Origin: an uncultured Collinsella sp.
Lineage (GTDB): Bacteria; Actinomycetota; Coriobacteriia; Coriobacteriales; Coriobacteriaceae
Assembly: GCA_905207425.1 (NCBI GenBank)
Contig: CAJLLB010000009.1
Span: 1-30,744 of the forward strand
Direction: 5' to 3'
DNA length: 30,744 nucleotides
Part shown: positions 22,501-29,562 of the stretch, one piece after another
Numbering within the stretch: position 1 is the first letter of the stretch
How the letters are laid out: every line of letters begins with the position of its first letter
The notes under the pieces: model-generated
Database searches by the model: none
What the model saw: only the letters and a program-made list of their open reading frames with translations
Told to the model about the DNA's origin: nothing
Program-made: the position numbers and the translations under genes

Positions 22501-24303
22501 CCCATCCGCGTGGTCGACCAGTGGATGTACCACAGCCGCCTGTACGCCGTCGCCCGTTTTGTGACTATGCGCAACGACCTGGACCTGATCCAGCTCAATT
22601 CCTTCGGCTGCGGTCTGGACGCTCTGACCACCGACCAGGTGCAGGAGATTCTGGAGGCCAGCGGCAAGATCTACACCGTGCTCAAGATCGACGAGGTGTC
22701 CAACCTGGGCGCCGCACGCATCCGCATCCGCTCGCTCATGGCAGCGCTCAAGGACCAGGAGGCCGAGCGCCTGGCAGAGGCCACGGCCGCGGGCGAGGCC
22801 TACGAGCAGGGCGATGCTGCGCCGGTGGCTCCCTCCACGGACGCTCCCGCGTTCGCGAGCCGCAAGTACACGTTCGAGGCGCAGCGCGAGAGTGCTTCGA
22901 CCGCGTGGCCCAAGGTGCCCTTTACCGAGCAGATGCGCGAGGAGGGCTACACCATCCTGTGCCCGCAGATGGCGCCGATCCACTTTGATCTGGTCAAAGA
23001 GGTGTTCCGCGGTGCTGGCTACAACTTGGAGCTGCTGCCCTCGACTGACCACGATGCCGTCGAGGCCGGCCTGCGCTACGTGAACAACGACATCTGCTAT
23101 CCGTCGATCCTGGTGACGGGCCAGATCATGGAGGCTATCGAGAGCGGTCGGTACGACCTGTCCAAGACGGCCGTGGTTATCAGTCAGACCGGCGGCGGCT
23201 GCCGTGCCACCAACTACATCGCGCTCATCCGCAAGGCCCTGCGCGAGAGCGGCCACCCAGAGATTCCGGTGATCTCGCTTTCGGCCGTGGCGCTGGGCGA
23301 GGACAACCCTGGCTTTAAGATTACGCCGGCGCTGCTTAAGCAGGCAGTCTACGCGGTGCTCTTTGGCGACGTGATGATGCAGATGCTCTATCGTTGCCGC
23401 CCGTACGAGGCTACGCCCGGTGCCGCCAATGCGCTCTACGAGGAGTACATGACGCGCGCCCGCAAGCTGGCGCCTAAGTTCAACAGGCACAACTACACCA
23501 AGCTGTGCCGCGAGGCCATCCGCGCGTTCGACACTATGCCGCTTGTGGGCGAGGGCACCAAGCCGCGCGTGGGCGTGGTCGGCGAGATCTTGGTCAAGTT
23601 CCACCCCACGGCCAACAACCACGTGGTCGACGTTATCGAGCGCGAGGGCTGCGAGGCCGTGGTGCCGGGCCTGCTCGACTTCTTCCTGTACTCCATGAGC
23701 AACGCCGAGCTGCAGAAGGACGAGCTGGGTAGTGCTGCTACAACGCGTGCGGGCATGCAGGCGCTCATCAAACTCGTGGACTGGATGCGCACGCCGGTGG
23801 AGGAGATGCTCGAAAAGTCCCGCCGCTTTGAGGCGCCCGAGCGCATCGGCACCATGGCCGACAAGGCCCGTACGGTGCTTTCGGTGTGCAACAACATGGG
23901 CGAGGGCTGGTTGCTCACGGCCGAGATGCTCGACCTGATTGACCATGGCGCGCCCAACATCATCTGCACGCAGCCCTTCGCGTGCCTGCCCAATCACGTG
24001 GTGGGCAAGGCCGTGATCAAGGAGCTGCGCCGTCAGCACCCCGAGAGCAATATCGTCGCGGTTGACTATGATCCTGGTGCGTCCGAGGTCAACCAGCTCA
24101 ACCGTATTAAGCTCATGATCAGCGTGGCGAAGGAGAACATGCGCGCCGGCAAGGGCTTTAAGCTCGAGAAGGTGGCGCCGCTCGCGATGGACGAGGTCAC
24201 CGGCCAGATGCGCGCCCATGACGGCTGCGTGAGCTGCGGCTCGGTCGATGAGAGTGCCGTGGCGTCGGTCGCTGAGCGCCTGGGACGCGGCATTAAGAAG
24301 TAG
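19519..24303 (+). CDS. Giant double-BadF/HgdC activase with HgdB-like domains (2-hydroxyacyl-CoA dehydratase family)
   Basis: Protein of 1594 residues. Residues 1-75 are an unusual Ala/Lys/Glu-rich amphipathic stretch. Two ASKHA/BadF-type activase domains follow, beginning GIDVGSTTVK (D91) and GLDAGSTTMK (D406); each carries a cysteine pair for the cluster shared between subunits, C206 with C245 (NGTCAGGTGAF, SRCGVF) and C526 with C565 (NEACSSGCGSF, SRCTVF), both 39 residues apart. A cysteine motif RCGRCSNNC lies near 690. From 751 (GIPRALNMYENYPFW) comes the DUF2229-like region, and from about 1145 (LCPQMAPIHFDLVKEVF) to the end a further HgdB-like section ending in CVSCGS. In HgdC/BadF enzymes the activase uses ATP to inject an electron into the dehydratase. 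Relatives of ~1400 residues are annotated as activase-related proteins of unknown substrate. ATG at 19519 has AGGAGAG about 6 nt upstream; TetR precedes by 12 bp and a terminator follows. Lacking TTA, CTA and TCA codons, it is read through on the other strand. Confidence 0.88.
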   Translation: MSKLVEGIKDRMVAAAREAAPAVMDAAQKAATAAAEKVAEAVADAKNAAGETSVANEPAAAEPVAATAAHAPEGAIFNPENAHGNLHLGIDVGSTTVKLAVLNDDNQIVYAKYQRHHTDVRACARDLFEGAATVLPTAQMTCAITGSGGLLLSQWLDLEFVQEVIASKRAVETLIPATDVAIELGGEDAKIIYFDNGIEQRMNGTCAGGTGAFIDQMATLLHTDASGLNELAANATTIYPIASRCGVFAKTDVQPLLNEGARPEDVAASIFQAVVTQTISGLACGRPIRGNVAFLGGPLQYLSELRHRFYLTLNLDEEHRIVPQNAHLFVASGAAMAHESSKLSTFPQLIEAIDALGDTQGAEVERLDPLFATDEDFAEFKNRHDTEVVPKGKLDGYTGRVFIGLDAGSTTMKAALVGEDGQLLHTWYGNNNGDILGTAKVIMADFYNHIPADCTIGHVTTTGYGEALLIEALKADSGEIETVAHLRGAKAFLPGVEFILDIGGQDMKCLRVKDGVIEHIMLNEACSSGCGSFIESFAVSMNMDVRAFADAAIHAKAPVDLGSRCTVFMNSRVKQAQKEGATVGDIAAGLSYSVIKNALFKVIKLRDPKEIGSQVIVQGGTFMSDATLRAFEQLTGVHAVRPDIAGCMGAYGAALLARDRAGADGTSTILSAEDIAHLTVTQKHVRCGRCSNNCQLTVNDFGGGRRFITGNRCEKGAGHKKQKTEAPNLFKKKNELLFNREVLSPDEAPRGTVGIPRALNMYENYPFWHAFFTRLGFSVQLSDQSSKKTYQAGIESMPSESVCYPAKMSHGHVMNLIDRDVDFIWMPCVRWERKEDSTAGNCYNCPIVMSYPTALALNIDEIREQNIEFLYPFVPYHDKTELKRRLYQVLAVDRVADAETGRGRVRGPKITRSEVDAAVNAAFEADARFHEDIQTMGEEALKWVEDHGGHGIVLAGRPYHNDPEINHALPELISSFGFAVFTEDSLAHLVKPERPIRVVDQWMYHSRLYAVARFVTMRNDLDLIQLNSFGCGLDALTTDQVQEILEASGKIYTVLKIDEVSNLGAARIRIRSLMAALKDQEAERLAEATAAGEAYEQGDAAPVAPSTDAPAFASRKYTFEAQRESASTAWPKVPFTEQMREEGYTILCPQMAPIHFDLVKEVFRGAGYNLELLPSTDHDAVEAGLRYVNNDICYPSILVTGQIMEAIESGRYDLSKTAVVISQTGGGCRATNYIALIRKALRESGHPEIPVISLSAVALGEDNPGFKITPALLKQAVYAVLFGDVMMQMLYRCRPYEATPGAANALYEEYMTRARKLAPKFNRHNYTKLCREAIRAFDTMPLVGEGTKPRVGVVGEILVKFHPTANNHVVDVIEREGCEAVVPGLLDFFLYSMSNAELQKDELGSAATTRAGMQALIKLVDWMRTPVEEMLEKSRRFEAPERIGTMADKARTVLSVCNNMGEGWLLTAEMLDLIDHGAPNIICTQPFACLPNHVVGKAVIKELRRQHPESNIVAVDYDPGASEVNQLNRIKLMISVAKENMRAGKGFKLEKVAPLAMDEVTGQMRAHDGCVSCGSVDESAVASVAERLGRGIKK

Positions 24304-24331
24304 TTGGCCTGCTTCGAGCCGGATATAAGAC

Positions 24332-24368
24332 AAACGGGTGGCAGCCGTGTCGGCTACCACCCGTTTTT
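24332..24368 (+). terminator. Rho-independent terminator of the activase gene
   Basis: AAACGGGTGGCAGCC (24332-24346) pairs with GGCTACCACCCGTTT (24352-24366), 14 of 15 bp, loop 5 nt, then a T5 run. It begins 29 nt after the activase stop codon. Confidence 0.9.
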
Positions 24369-24388
24369 GCTGGACATATGTTGCGTAA

Positions 24389-24610
24389 ATGACCTTGCTG
24401 CAGCCTTCCGTGGGCTCGCCCGATTTCTGGGCTGGCTCGGGCTTTGAAGACAAGTTATTGCAGGCCCAGGGCGATTTTTCGCTCAACGCGGGTCAACACA
24501 GTGTGACGTATCTGCCAAACGACGAGACGACCGCTACGGACTGCCCATCGCCACCTACGAGATGGAAGCCGAAAAGTACATCTACCGCGTGTACAAGTAC
24601 GAGCTGTAGG
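24389..24610 (+). pseudogene. Decayed gene fragment with a 5-bp tandem duplication frameshift
   Basis: The first frame begins at ATG 24389, directly after a stop and without a ribosome site, and reads through LLQPSVGSPDFW, GQHSVTYLPNDE. At 24519-24528 GACGA is present twice in tandem. With one copy, the frame becomes NDDRYGLPIATYEM, then EAEKYIYRVYKYEL and a stop at about 24607-24609. Codon use on both sides of the duplication is coding-like, so this is probably the 3' part of a gene lost by duplication and 5' truncation. I do not recognise the product. Confidence 0.5.
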
Positions 24611-24711
24611 GCCGCGCTTAGGTTTGACCAATGGAGTATGAAAACACGCCGTTCGCCGATGCCCCCTCCGTGAGTGGCAGCCATATGGTTTGATGTCAGA
24701 AACATATAGTT

Positions 24712-24731
24712 GTCGCCAGCCTGCTGGCGAC
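24712..24731 (+). other. Leader hairpin upstream of the small membrane protein
   Basis: GTCGCCAG (24712-24719) pairs with CTGGCGAC (24724-24731) around CCTG. It is followed by GTTCCCCCTTATATCGGAGG, without a T-run. It lies just before the ribosome site of the 12-codon leader ORF and might influence its translation. Confidence 0.5.
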
Positions 24732-24759
24732 GTTCCCCCTTATATCGGAGGTTCCAGGT

Positions 24760-24798
24760 ATGTTTCGCGCTCCGTTAAACAACTATCGGTTGGTCTAA
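24760..24798 (+). CDS. 12-codon leader ORF coupled to the downstream gene
   Basis: ATG at 24760 is preceded by GGAGG with an 8-9 nt spacer and encodes MFRAPLNNYRLV, ending in TAA at 24796-24798. The next ATG starts at 24800, one base after the stop. The following gene has no ribosome site of its own, so it is probably translated by re-initiation. The same frame upstream (from about 24694) also reads as coding-like up to the preceding TGA, so an alternative is the tail of a decayed gene. It is too short for a gene caller to report. Confidence 0.5.
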   Translation: MFRAPLNNYRLV

Positions 24799-24799
24799 C

Positions 24800-25249
24800 A
24801 TGGGTCGCCGTGCTATTTCGATAACCCTTGCAGTGGTCTGCCTGGCTGTGCTCCTAGGCGCTACAGGGCTGTTTGCTATAAGCCGAGAAACGTCCTACAT
24901 GCAGAAATGCGCTTCCGAAGGTTTTGCCATTGATGGTTTCTATCGGGACGACAAGACGAGTCTGGAAACCCTGGCCTTTCTTGAAGAGGATAACCATCGG
25001 TGGCAACTGGTCGACAAAGACGGCAGCTGCGTTGACGGGCAGTTTAAGCGTACGGATGACCCCAACATCCTGATATTAAAGAAGGAAAACGGCGAAGAAT
25101 TCGGCACGGTTCACGTTGCGTATATATCGCGCCGACGCAATCAGGGGCAGATTTACCTAATTAGAAATACTGAGGTGACCCGATTTTATCTTGTGAGCAC
25201 CGATACGGCGTTTACGGTGGAGTCTGGCGATGTCGATGCGGACGTCTGA
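24800..25249 (+). CDS. Small membrane-anchored or secreted hypothetical protein
   Basis: This 149-residue protein has an N-terminal hydrophobic stretch of about 20 residues (SITLAVVCLAVLLGATGLFAI, 6-26) after positively charged MGRR, so it is either a signal anchor or an uncleaved signal peptide. The rest is polar and outside the membrane, with alternating hydrophobic beta-type strands (WQLVDKDGSCVDGQF, ILILKKENGEEFGTVHVAY, QIYLIRNTEVTRFYLVS) resembling a small beta-rich lipocalin- or Ig-like fold. Two cysteines (about residues 37 and 79) could bridge. There is no lipobox. It lacks its own ribosome site and follows a 12-codon leader ORF by one base. No family is recognised. GC content is lower than the flanking operons. 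A terminator follows at 25270. Confidence 0.7.
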   Translation: MGRRAISITLAVVCLAVLLGATGLFAISRETSYMQKCASEGFAIDGFYRDDKTSLETLAFLEEDNHRWQLVDKDGSCVDGQFKRTDDPNILILKKENGEEFGTVHVAYISRRRNQGQIYLIRNTEVTRFYLVSTDTAFTVESGDVDADV

Positions 25250-25269
25250 TTCACGGCAATAAAACAGCG

Positions 25270-25304
25270 AGCGGGGCGCGGACGTGAACTACGTCCCGCT
25301 TTTT
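25270..25304 (+). terminator. Hairpin terminator after the hypothetical protein gene
   Basis: AGCG, a bulge, then GGACGT pair with ACGTCC and CGCT around GAACT, followed by T5. It lies 21 nt after the stop codon at 25249. The bulge makes it a moderate-strength match. Confidence 0.6.
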
Positions 25305-25376
25305 GCATGTGCCTGCGTCGCGTCTGAGCCTCGCCGCGACTTGCGCCTGTGCGCGGGAGCCATCCCATGCTCCGCA

Positions 25377-26516
25377 TTACTTCACATCAAACTCCACGCG
25401 ATCGAGTTCGGGCACGTTGAGGTCGATGAGCTTGCGGGCGACGTGGCGGTCGTGCGTTCCGAGCGCCTCGCTCGTTGTCACATGGGCGACAGTTTGGCGC
25501 TCGACGATGCCCTCCTCGTCGCCTTCGGTGGCCGAGGTCTCGACGGCGACGGTGTAATCCTTAAAGCCCGGCAGCACCGCGGCAAGCTCGCGCGTGGTTT
25601 CGGTGACACCGTAGCCGTCCTGCACGCCGGCCTGCGCCGAGCCAATGGAGCCTGCGGTCATAACGATGCAGGGGATGGCAAAGATGGCCGTTCCCACGAT
25701 GATGCGGCGGCGCACTTTGCGTGACAGCTCGTCGACCTCGGCGTCTTCCTCAGCGGTCACAATACCGTCGCCGTTCAGGTCGCGCTTGAGCGGCACGCGC
25801 AAAAGAAGCAGCACGGCTTCGGCAGCCAGTGCGATAAAGACCACGTTGATGCCAAACTCATAAAGCGCCGAGAGAAACAGTGACCCGCTTGCGATGGCGA
25901 TGCCGTAGCCCGCCGCGCACAGGGGCGGCATGAGCGCGGTCGCCACGGCCACGCCGGCGATGAGCGTGGCGGGTTCCTGGCCGCGCGAGTTGCCCAGCCC
26001 GCCTGCAAAGCCGCCTGCGAGTGCGACGGTAAGGTCCCAGACGGTGGGTGTCGAGTTGTCGATGATGGCGGCCGTGGTGGTGCCAAGGGGCGAGAGCTTA
26101 AAGTACAGCGTGGACGTGACCAGGCAAAAGGCCATCTGCAGCGCAAGGCTGGCGACGGCTTCGACGGTAATCTCGCGGTCGAGCGTGGCAATACCGTATG
26201 CCATGGCAAGGACCGAGCCCATGAGCGGGCAGATGAGCATGGCGCCCACGATGGCGATGTCCGAATCGATATCGAGGCCGATGCTTGCGATCAGCATGGC
26301 GATGATGAGGATGCATAGGTGGGAGCCAGTCAGACGCGCCCCGTTTACAAAACGCTTGCGGATCACGTGATAGGGCGCGCGTCCCTCGCGAATGTTGAAC
26401 GCGCGCTTTAAAAAGCGACCAGCCTGTTCGGCAGCCTCACTATGGGCAGGGCGGATGCCATGGCGCCGGTGATGGCGTTCACGCAGTCGCTTGAGCTGTT
26501 GTCTATCGAGTTCCAT
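25377..26516 (-). CDS. DUF389 family membrane protein with an EF-hand-like loop
   Basis: This 379-residue protein carries the DUF389 hallmarks AIVGAMLICPLMGSVLAMAYG and LIAGVAVATALMPPLCAAGYG. About six membrane spans are seen between residues 65 and 240 plus one at about 275-295. Just before the last span comes RDLNGDGIVTAEEDAEVDEL; residues 246-257 fit the EF-hand calcium loop DxNxDGxxxxxE. The C-terminal ~80 residues are soluble and acidic. The start ATG at 26516 has GAGG about 6 nt upstream. DUF389 proteins are uncharacterised and are sometimes linked to ion or metal handling. The loop suggests Ca2+ responsiveness, but that is inference. The gene stands alone, minus strand, downstream of the OPT transporter by ~215 bp with a terminator between. 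Confidence 0.85.
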   Translation of the reverse strand: MELDRQQLKRLRERHHRRHGIRPAHSEAAEQAGRFLKRAFNIREGRAPYHVIRKRFVNGARLTGSHLCILIIAMLIASIGLDIDSDIAIVGAMLICPLMGSVLAMAYGIATLDREITVEAVASLALQMAFCLVTSTLYFKLSPLGTTTAAIIDNSTPTVWDLTVALAGGFAGGLGNSRGQEPATLIAGVAVATALMPPLCAAGYGIAIASGSLFLSALYEFGINVVFIALAAEAVLLLLRVPLKRDLNGDGIVTAEEDAEVDELSRKVRRRIIVGTAIFAIPCIVMTAGSIGSAQAGVQDGYGVTETTRELAAVLPGFKDYTVAVETSATEGDEEGIVERQTVAHVTTSEALGTHDRHVARKLIDLNVPELDRVEFDVK

Positions 26517-26667
26517 GTTTACCTCGTTTGGCTTCTGAGCCGCTTGTTGCGTCTGTCGTCTTTACTCTACACCGCGCTGAGCGAGGTGTCAGAAAAGGTT
26601 TGTTGACCTGGAAGTCAGGCCAATCGGCATGACTAAAAACGCTGTGAGGATCATAAGAGTCAAATAG

Positions 26668-26707
26668 ACAAAAAAGCGCGGGGCCGGATGGTCTCCGACC
26701 CCGCGCT
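26668..26707 (-). terminator. Rho-independent terminator of the OPT gene
   Basis: On the minus strand AGCGCGGGGTCGG (26707-26695) pairs with CCGGCCCCGCGCT (26687-26675), 12 of 13 bp around a 7-nt loop, followed by a T-run (plus-strand A6 at 26670-26675). It lies about 26 nt after the OPT stop. Confidence 0.9.
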
Positions 26708-26732
26708 CTGCACGGGTACGTTGTTGTTGGGT

Positions 26733-28436
26733 TTAGCCCAGCAGGCTTAAGCCCACGGAGACAAACGCCAGGATAACGCCGACGATGGACTCGCCGCCGA
26801 GCAGGCCGCTGGCAACGACCAGACCCTGTTCCTGGAAGGCGGCATCCTTGGCAGCCCTCTCCTCGTCCGAAAGACCGGCCTCGGCGTCGCGGTGAGCGGC
26901 CCACTTGTCGTAGGCGAGCTTGACGCAGGAGCCCAGGAATGCCGTGAGTGACATGTAGAACGGCAGGTATACGCCCAGGCCGATCATCATGGCCGGAATG
27001 CCGAGCCAGTACATGGCGATGCCGGCGATAAAGCCGCCCGCAAACCACGGCACGCTCGGGATGCCCGAGACCATGGTGGCGACCACGCTTGCCTGTGCGG
27101 CAACGAAGCTCTTGTCGGGACCAAAGGCGTCCGGACCATAGGCGGTGACGAGCGCGACCATGACGGCGGCGGCGACCAGGGCGCCCACGATGCCGCCGAT
27201 GGCCTGGCCGACCCACTGCGCGCGCGGGTTGGTGCCCAGCACGGCGCCGGCCTTAAAGTCGTTCATGACGTCGCCCGCAAGGCCGCACGCCACGGCCACG
27301 ATGCCGGCGATAAAGAACAGTTTGACCTGCGCGAGCTGTGCGAAGGCAGCCACGATGAGCATGACGATGAGTCCAAAGATCTCCATGGGGTCGATACCCG
27401 TCTGACCGCAGCTCTGAGCGCTCATGATGGTGGTGACAAAGGTGAACAGCGTGACGATGACGGCCGGGACAGGGCCAAGGTCGAGCGCGATGGCAACGAC
27501 CACAGCGATGGCTGCGGTGCCCAGACCGATGATGCCGGCGTCGAGCTTAAGGGAGCCCGAGATGAGCGACTGCTCGTCGGTGTCGGTGGAGCTGTCGGCG
27601 GCGAGGCCACGGACGATGCCGGCGACCTGCGGCAGGATGTCCTTAAGGACGACGGCGACGCCAAAGCCCATCATAAGACCCATGCCCAGGGACTTGACGA
27701 TGCCCTGCGCGGTTACGACGTCGAACAGACCGGCAGCGGTGCCGCCGACGATGATGCCAAAGTTGCCCAGCAGCGCGCCGGCAAACCAGAAGGCGACGGG
27801 GGCGAAGCCCACTAAAAAGCCGATGGACAGCAACATGGGCGAGTTATAGATGGCAAAGGTCACGCCGGGGATATTGAGCGTGCACAGCATGCTGGGCACC
27901 ACGCCCAGAGCGTCGCGAAGCACGCTGTAGATGCCTGCGATGGCCATGGAGCCAAAGAGCTGCTTGCCGGTCTTGCCGCCGGCCTCGGTGGCGCGCAGGG
28001 TCTGAGCTGCGGCGTTGCCGGTGGGGAACTCAAGCGCGGCGTCCACGATAAAGTGACGGTGGATGAGTGCTGTCGCCAGAAGGCCCAAGATGGTGCCGGC
28101 GAGCGCCACGATAAACATGTCGAGCCAGCTGATCTGGTCGGCATAGCCCAGCATCCAGGTGCCCGGGATGGTAAACGCCAGACCGCCGGCGACCATGGCG
28201 CCCGCGGACATGATGGTGTGGGTGACGTTGGCCTCGTTGAGACTAGCGTTGCCCATGAGCTTCAGGAAGAACAGCGAAATGACGGCAGCGAAAATGATCG
28301 GCCAGGGGAGGGCGCCCATCTTGAGGGCGGTGTAGGCCGAGCTTGCCGTGATGATCACGCAGCCAAGGACGCCGATGACGACGCCGCGCAGCGTGAGTTG
28401 CCCGCGCATCGAGGTGCGGTTCGAGGGATTGCTCAT
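26733..28436 (-). CDS. OPT family oligopeptide transporter
   Basis: This 567-residue polytopic membrane protein has about 12-14 hydrophobic segments. Family features include the N-terminal LRGVVIGVLGCVIITASSAYTALKMGALPWPIIFAAVIS, the EFPTGNAAAQTLRA motif (typical of OPT/YSL proteins, normally xPTPQA or PTGxA-like), and a conserved MNDFKAGAVLGTNPRAQW segment. OPT members carry peptides, glutathione or metal complexes by proton coupling; bacterial ones are mostly uncharacterised. The shorter size and the PTGNA variant fit bacterial OPT proteins. ATG at 28436 has AAAGGAG 8-9 nt upstream. The leader contains a stem-loop (28461-28499). It stands alone between a terminator and the divergent coaX gene. 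The exact substrate is not predictable. Confidence 0.88.
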   Translation of the reverse strand: MSNPSNRTSMRGQLTLRGVVIGVLGCVIITASSAYTALKMGALPWPIIFAAVISLFFLKLMGNASLNEANVTHTIMSAGAMVAGGLAFTIPGTWMLGYADQISWLDMFIVALAGTILGLLATALIHRHFIVDAALEFPTGNAAAQTLRATEAGGKTGKQLFGSMAIAGIYSVLRDALGVVPSMLCTLNIPGVTFAIYNSPMLLSIGFLVGFAPVAFWFAGALLGNFGIIVGGTAAGLFDVVTAQGIVKSLGMGLMMGFGVAVVLKDILPQVAGIVRGLAADSSTDTDEQSLISGSLKLDAGIIGLGTAAIAVVVAIALDLGPVPAVIVTLFTFVTTIMSAQSCGQTGIDPMEIFGLIVMLIVAAFAQLAQVKLFFIAGIVAVACGLAGDVMNDFKAGAVLGTNPRAQWVGQAIGGIVGALVAAAVMVALVTAYGPDAFGPDKSFVAAQASVVATMVSGIPSVPWFAGGFIAGIAMYWLGIPAMMIGLGVYLPFYMSLTAFLGSCVKLAYDKWAAHRDAEAGLSDEERAAKDAAFQEQGLVVASGLLGGESIVGVILAFVSVGLSLLG

Positions 28437-28460
28437 ATAGAACTCCTTTGCGTATATCCG

Positions 28461-28499
28461 CTTCCCCCGGGAGCGCCGCTACGGATACGGCGCGGGAAG
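28461..28499 (-). promoter_or_regulatory. Stem-loop in the OPT gene leader
   Basis: CTTCCC...GCGCCG (28461-28466 and 28473-28478) pairs with CGGCGC GGGAAG (28488-28499), with a 6-nt bulge and a 9-nt loop. It lies just before the ribosome site (28442-28449) of the OPT gene, so it could form in the mRNA leader. No known riboswitch is recognised. Confidence 0.4.
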
Positions 28500-28595
28500 T
28501 CGGGTTACCAAGGGCCGCCGCGTGAGCTCGCGCGCGACCGCGCACCAGTATAGCCGCAAGCTAGTCATTTTGGGATGACTGGTTTAGGTAGGCGA

Positions 28596-28601
28596 TATAC
28601 T
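28596..28601 (+). promoter_or_regulatory. Candidate -10 box of coaX
   Basis: TATACT at 28596-28601 lies 28 nt before the coaX ATG, a normal leader distance. The best -35-like stretch (TTGGGA, 28570-28575) is 20 nt away, which is long, so the -35 is not assigned. Confidence 0.45.
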
Positions 28602-28628
28602 GCTGGACAGACGAAAGGAGCGCTGACG

Positions 28629-29480
28629 ATGCTTAATGGGTGCGCATATATATTGACGGTCGACGTGGGCAACACGTTCATCCGCTTTGGCCTGTTTGCC
28701 GAGGATTCTGCCGCGGCACAGGAGCGCCCGCTTGCGACGTGCGAGATCACCACGCCGTCCCGTATTACGGCCGACGAGGCGCGCATGCGACTTGTGCAGG
28801 TCATGAGCGCGCTCGCCGCCGATGCAGGGGTGCCCGGGGTGCTCGCACCCGCCGCGGCCGTGTTGAGCTGTGTGGTCCCGGCGCTCGAGCGCCCATGGAA
28901 GGCAGCACTTTCCCGTACCTGCACGGGGCGCGTGCTCACCGTGGGGCCGGGCCTCAAGACCGGCATGCCCGTGCACTATGATGACCCGGCCGAGATCGGT
29001 CCCGACCGCATCGCCGACGCCGTGGCTGCCCGCGCCGTCTACGGCTCGCCGTGCATTGTAATCGACCTGGGCACCACGACCAATATCGAGGTCATCGACG
29101 CACACGGCACCTTTGTCGGCGGCGTCATCGCGCCGGGGCTGGCGCTCGGCGCCCGTTCGCTCTCGGCCGCTGCGGCGCGCCTGCCTCAGGTTGAGCCCTC
29201 AGCACCGACGCATGTCATCGGCCGCAACACGCGTGAAGCCATGCGCTCGGGTGTGGTTTTGGGCGAGGTGGCCCGCATCGATGGCATGCTCGACATGGTG
29301 CTCGCCGAGATGCGTGCCACCAAGGCCGCGGGGGAGGGCGATGTGCCCATCGTCATTACCGGCGACGATGCCGAGGCGCTTGCGGCCCTTGTCGGTCATA
29401 GCCTGACGGTCGATGACGCGTTGACGCTTCGCGGCCTGGCCGAGCTCTACCACATCAACCAAAAGCCCCGTCGCGCGTAG
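28629..29480 (+). CDS. coaX: Type III pantothenate kinase
   Basis: This 283-residue enzyme performs the first CoA biosynthesis step (pantothenate to 4'-phosphopantothenate) and belongs to the ASKHA fold. The N-terminal phosphate motif ILTVDVGNTFIRFGLF, the strand IGPDRIADAVAA, and IVIDLGTTTNIEVID followed by GGVIAPGLALGARSL are the family order. The last block reads DLGTTTN where many homologues have DLGTATT. CoaX kinases often need a monovalent cation and are not inhibited by CoA. The start is ATG 28629, with AAAGGAG 8 nt upstream; an open frame back to 28575 has no good start. It ends with a normal stop and is followed by a dCMP deaminase gene on the same strand. The assignment is firm. Confidence 0.95.
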   Translation: MLNGCAYILTVDVGNTFIRFGLFAEDSAAAQERPLATCEITTPSRITADEARMRLVQVMSALAADAGVPGVLAPAAAVLSCVVPALERPWKAALSRTCTGRVLTVGPGLKTGMPVHYDDPAEIGPDRIADAVAARAVYGSPCIVIDLGTTTNIEVIDAHGTFVGGVIAPGLALGARSLSAAAARLPQVEPSAPTHVIGRNTREAMRSGVVLGEVARIDGMLDMVLAEMRATKAAGEGDVPIVITGDDAEALAALVGHSLTVDDALTLRGLAELYHINQKPRRA

Positions 29481-29562
29481 CGATGGGGCGGTGGGACAAA
29501 AACGTCTCCACCTTCCACCTGCTACAATGGGTCAAACTGTTGCGATTACGGAGGTGTCTGCC

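Noticed and set aside
19444..24486. 1680-residue minus-strand open frame opposite the giant activase
   Set aside because: It is codon-aligned to the plus gene, lacks recognisable domains, has a low-complexity His/Leu/Ala/Val/Arg-rich translation and no ribosome site; it is open only because the plus gene avoids TTA, CTA and TCA codons.
24631..24693. 20-codon ORF starting MEYENTPFADAP
   Set aside because: It has no ribosome site and no context; it may be part of the decayed DNA in this gap, so it was not listed as a gene.
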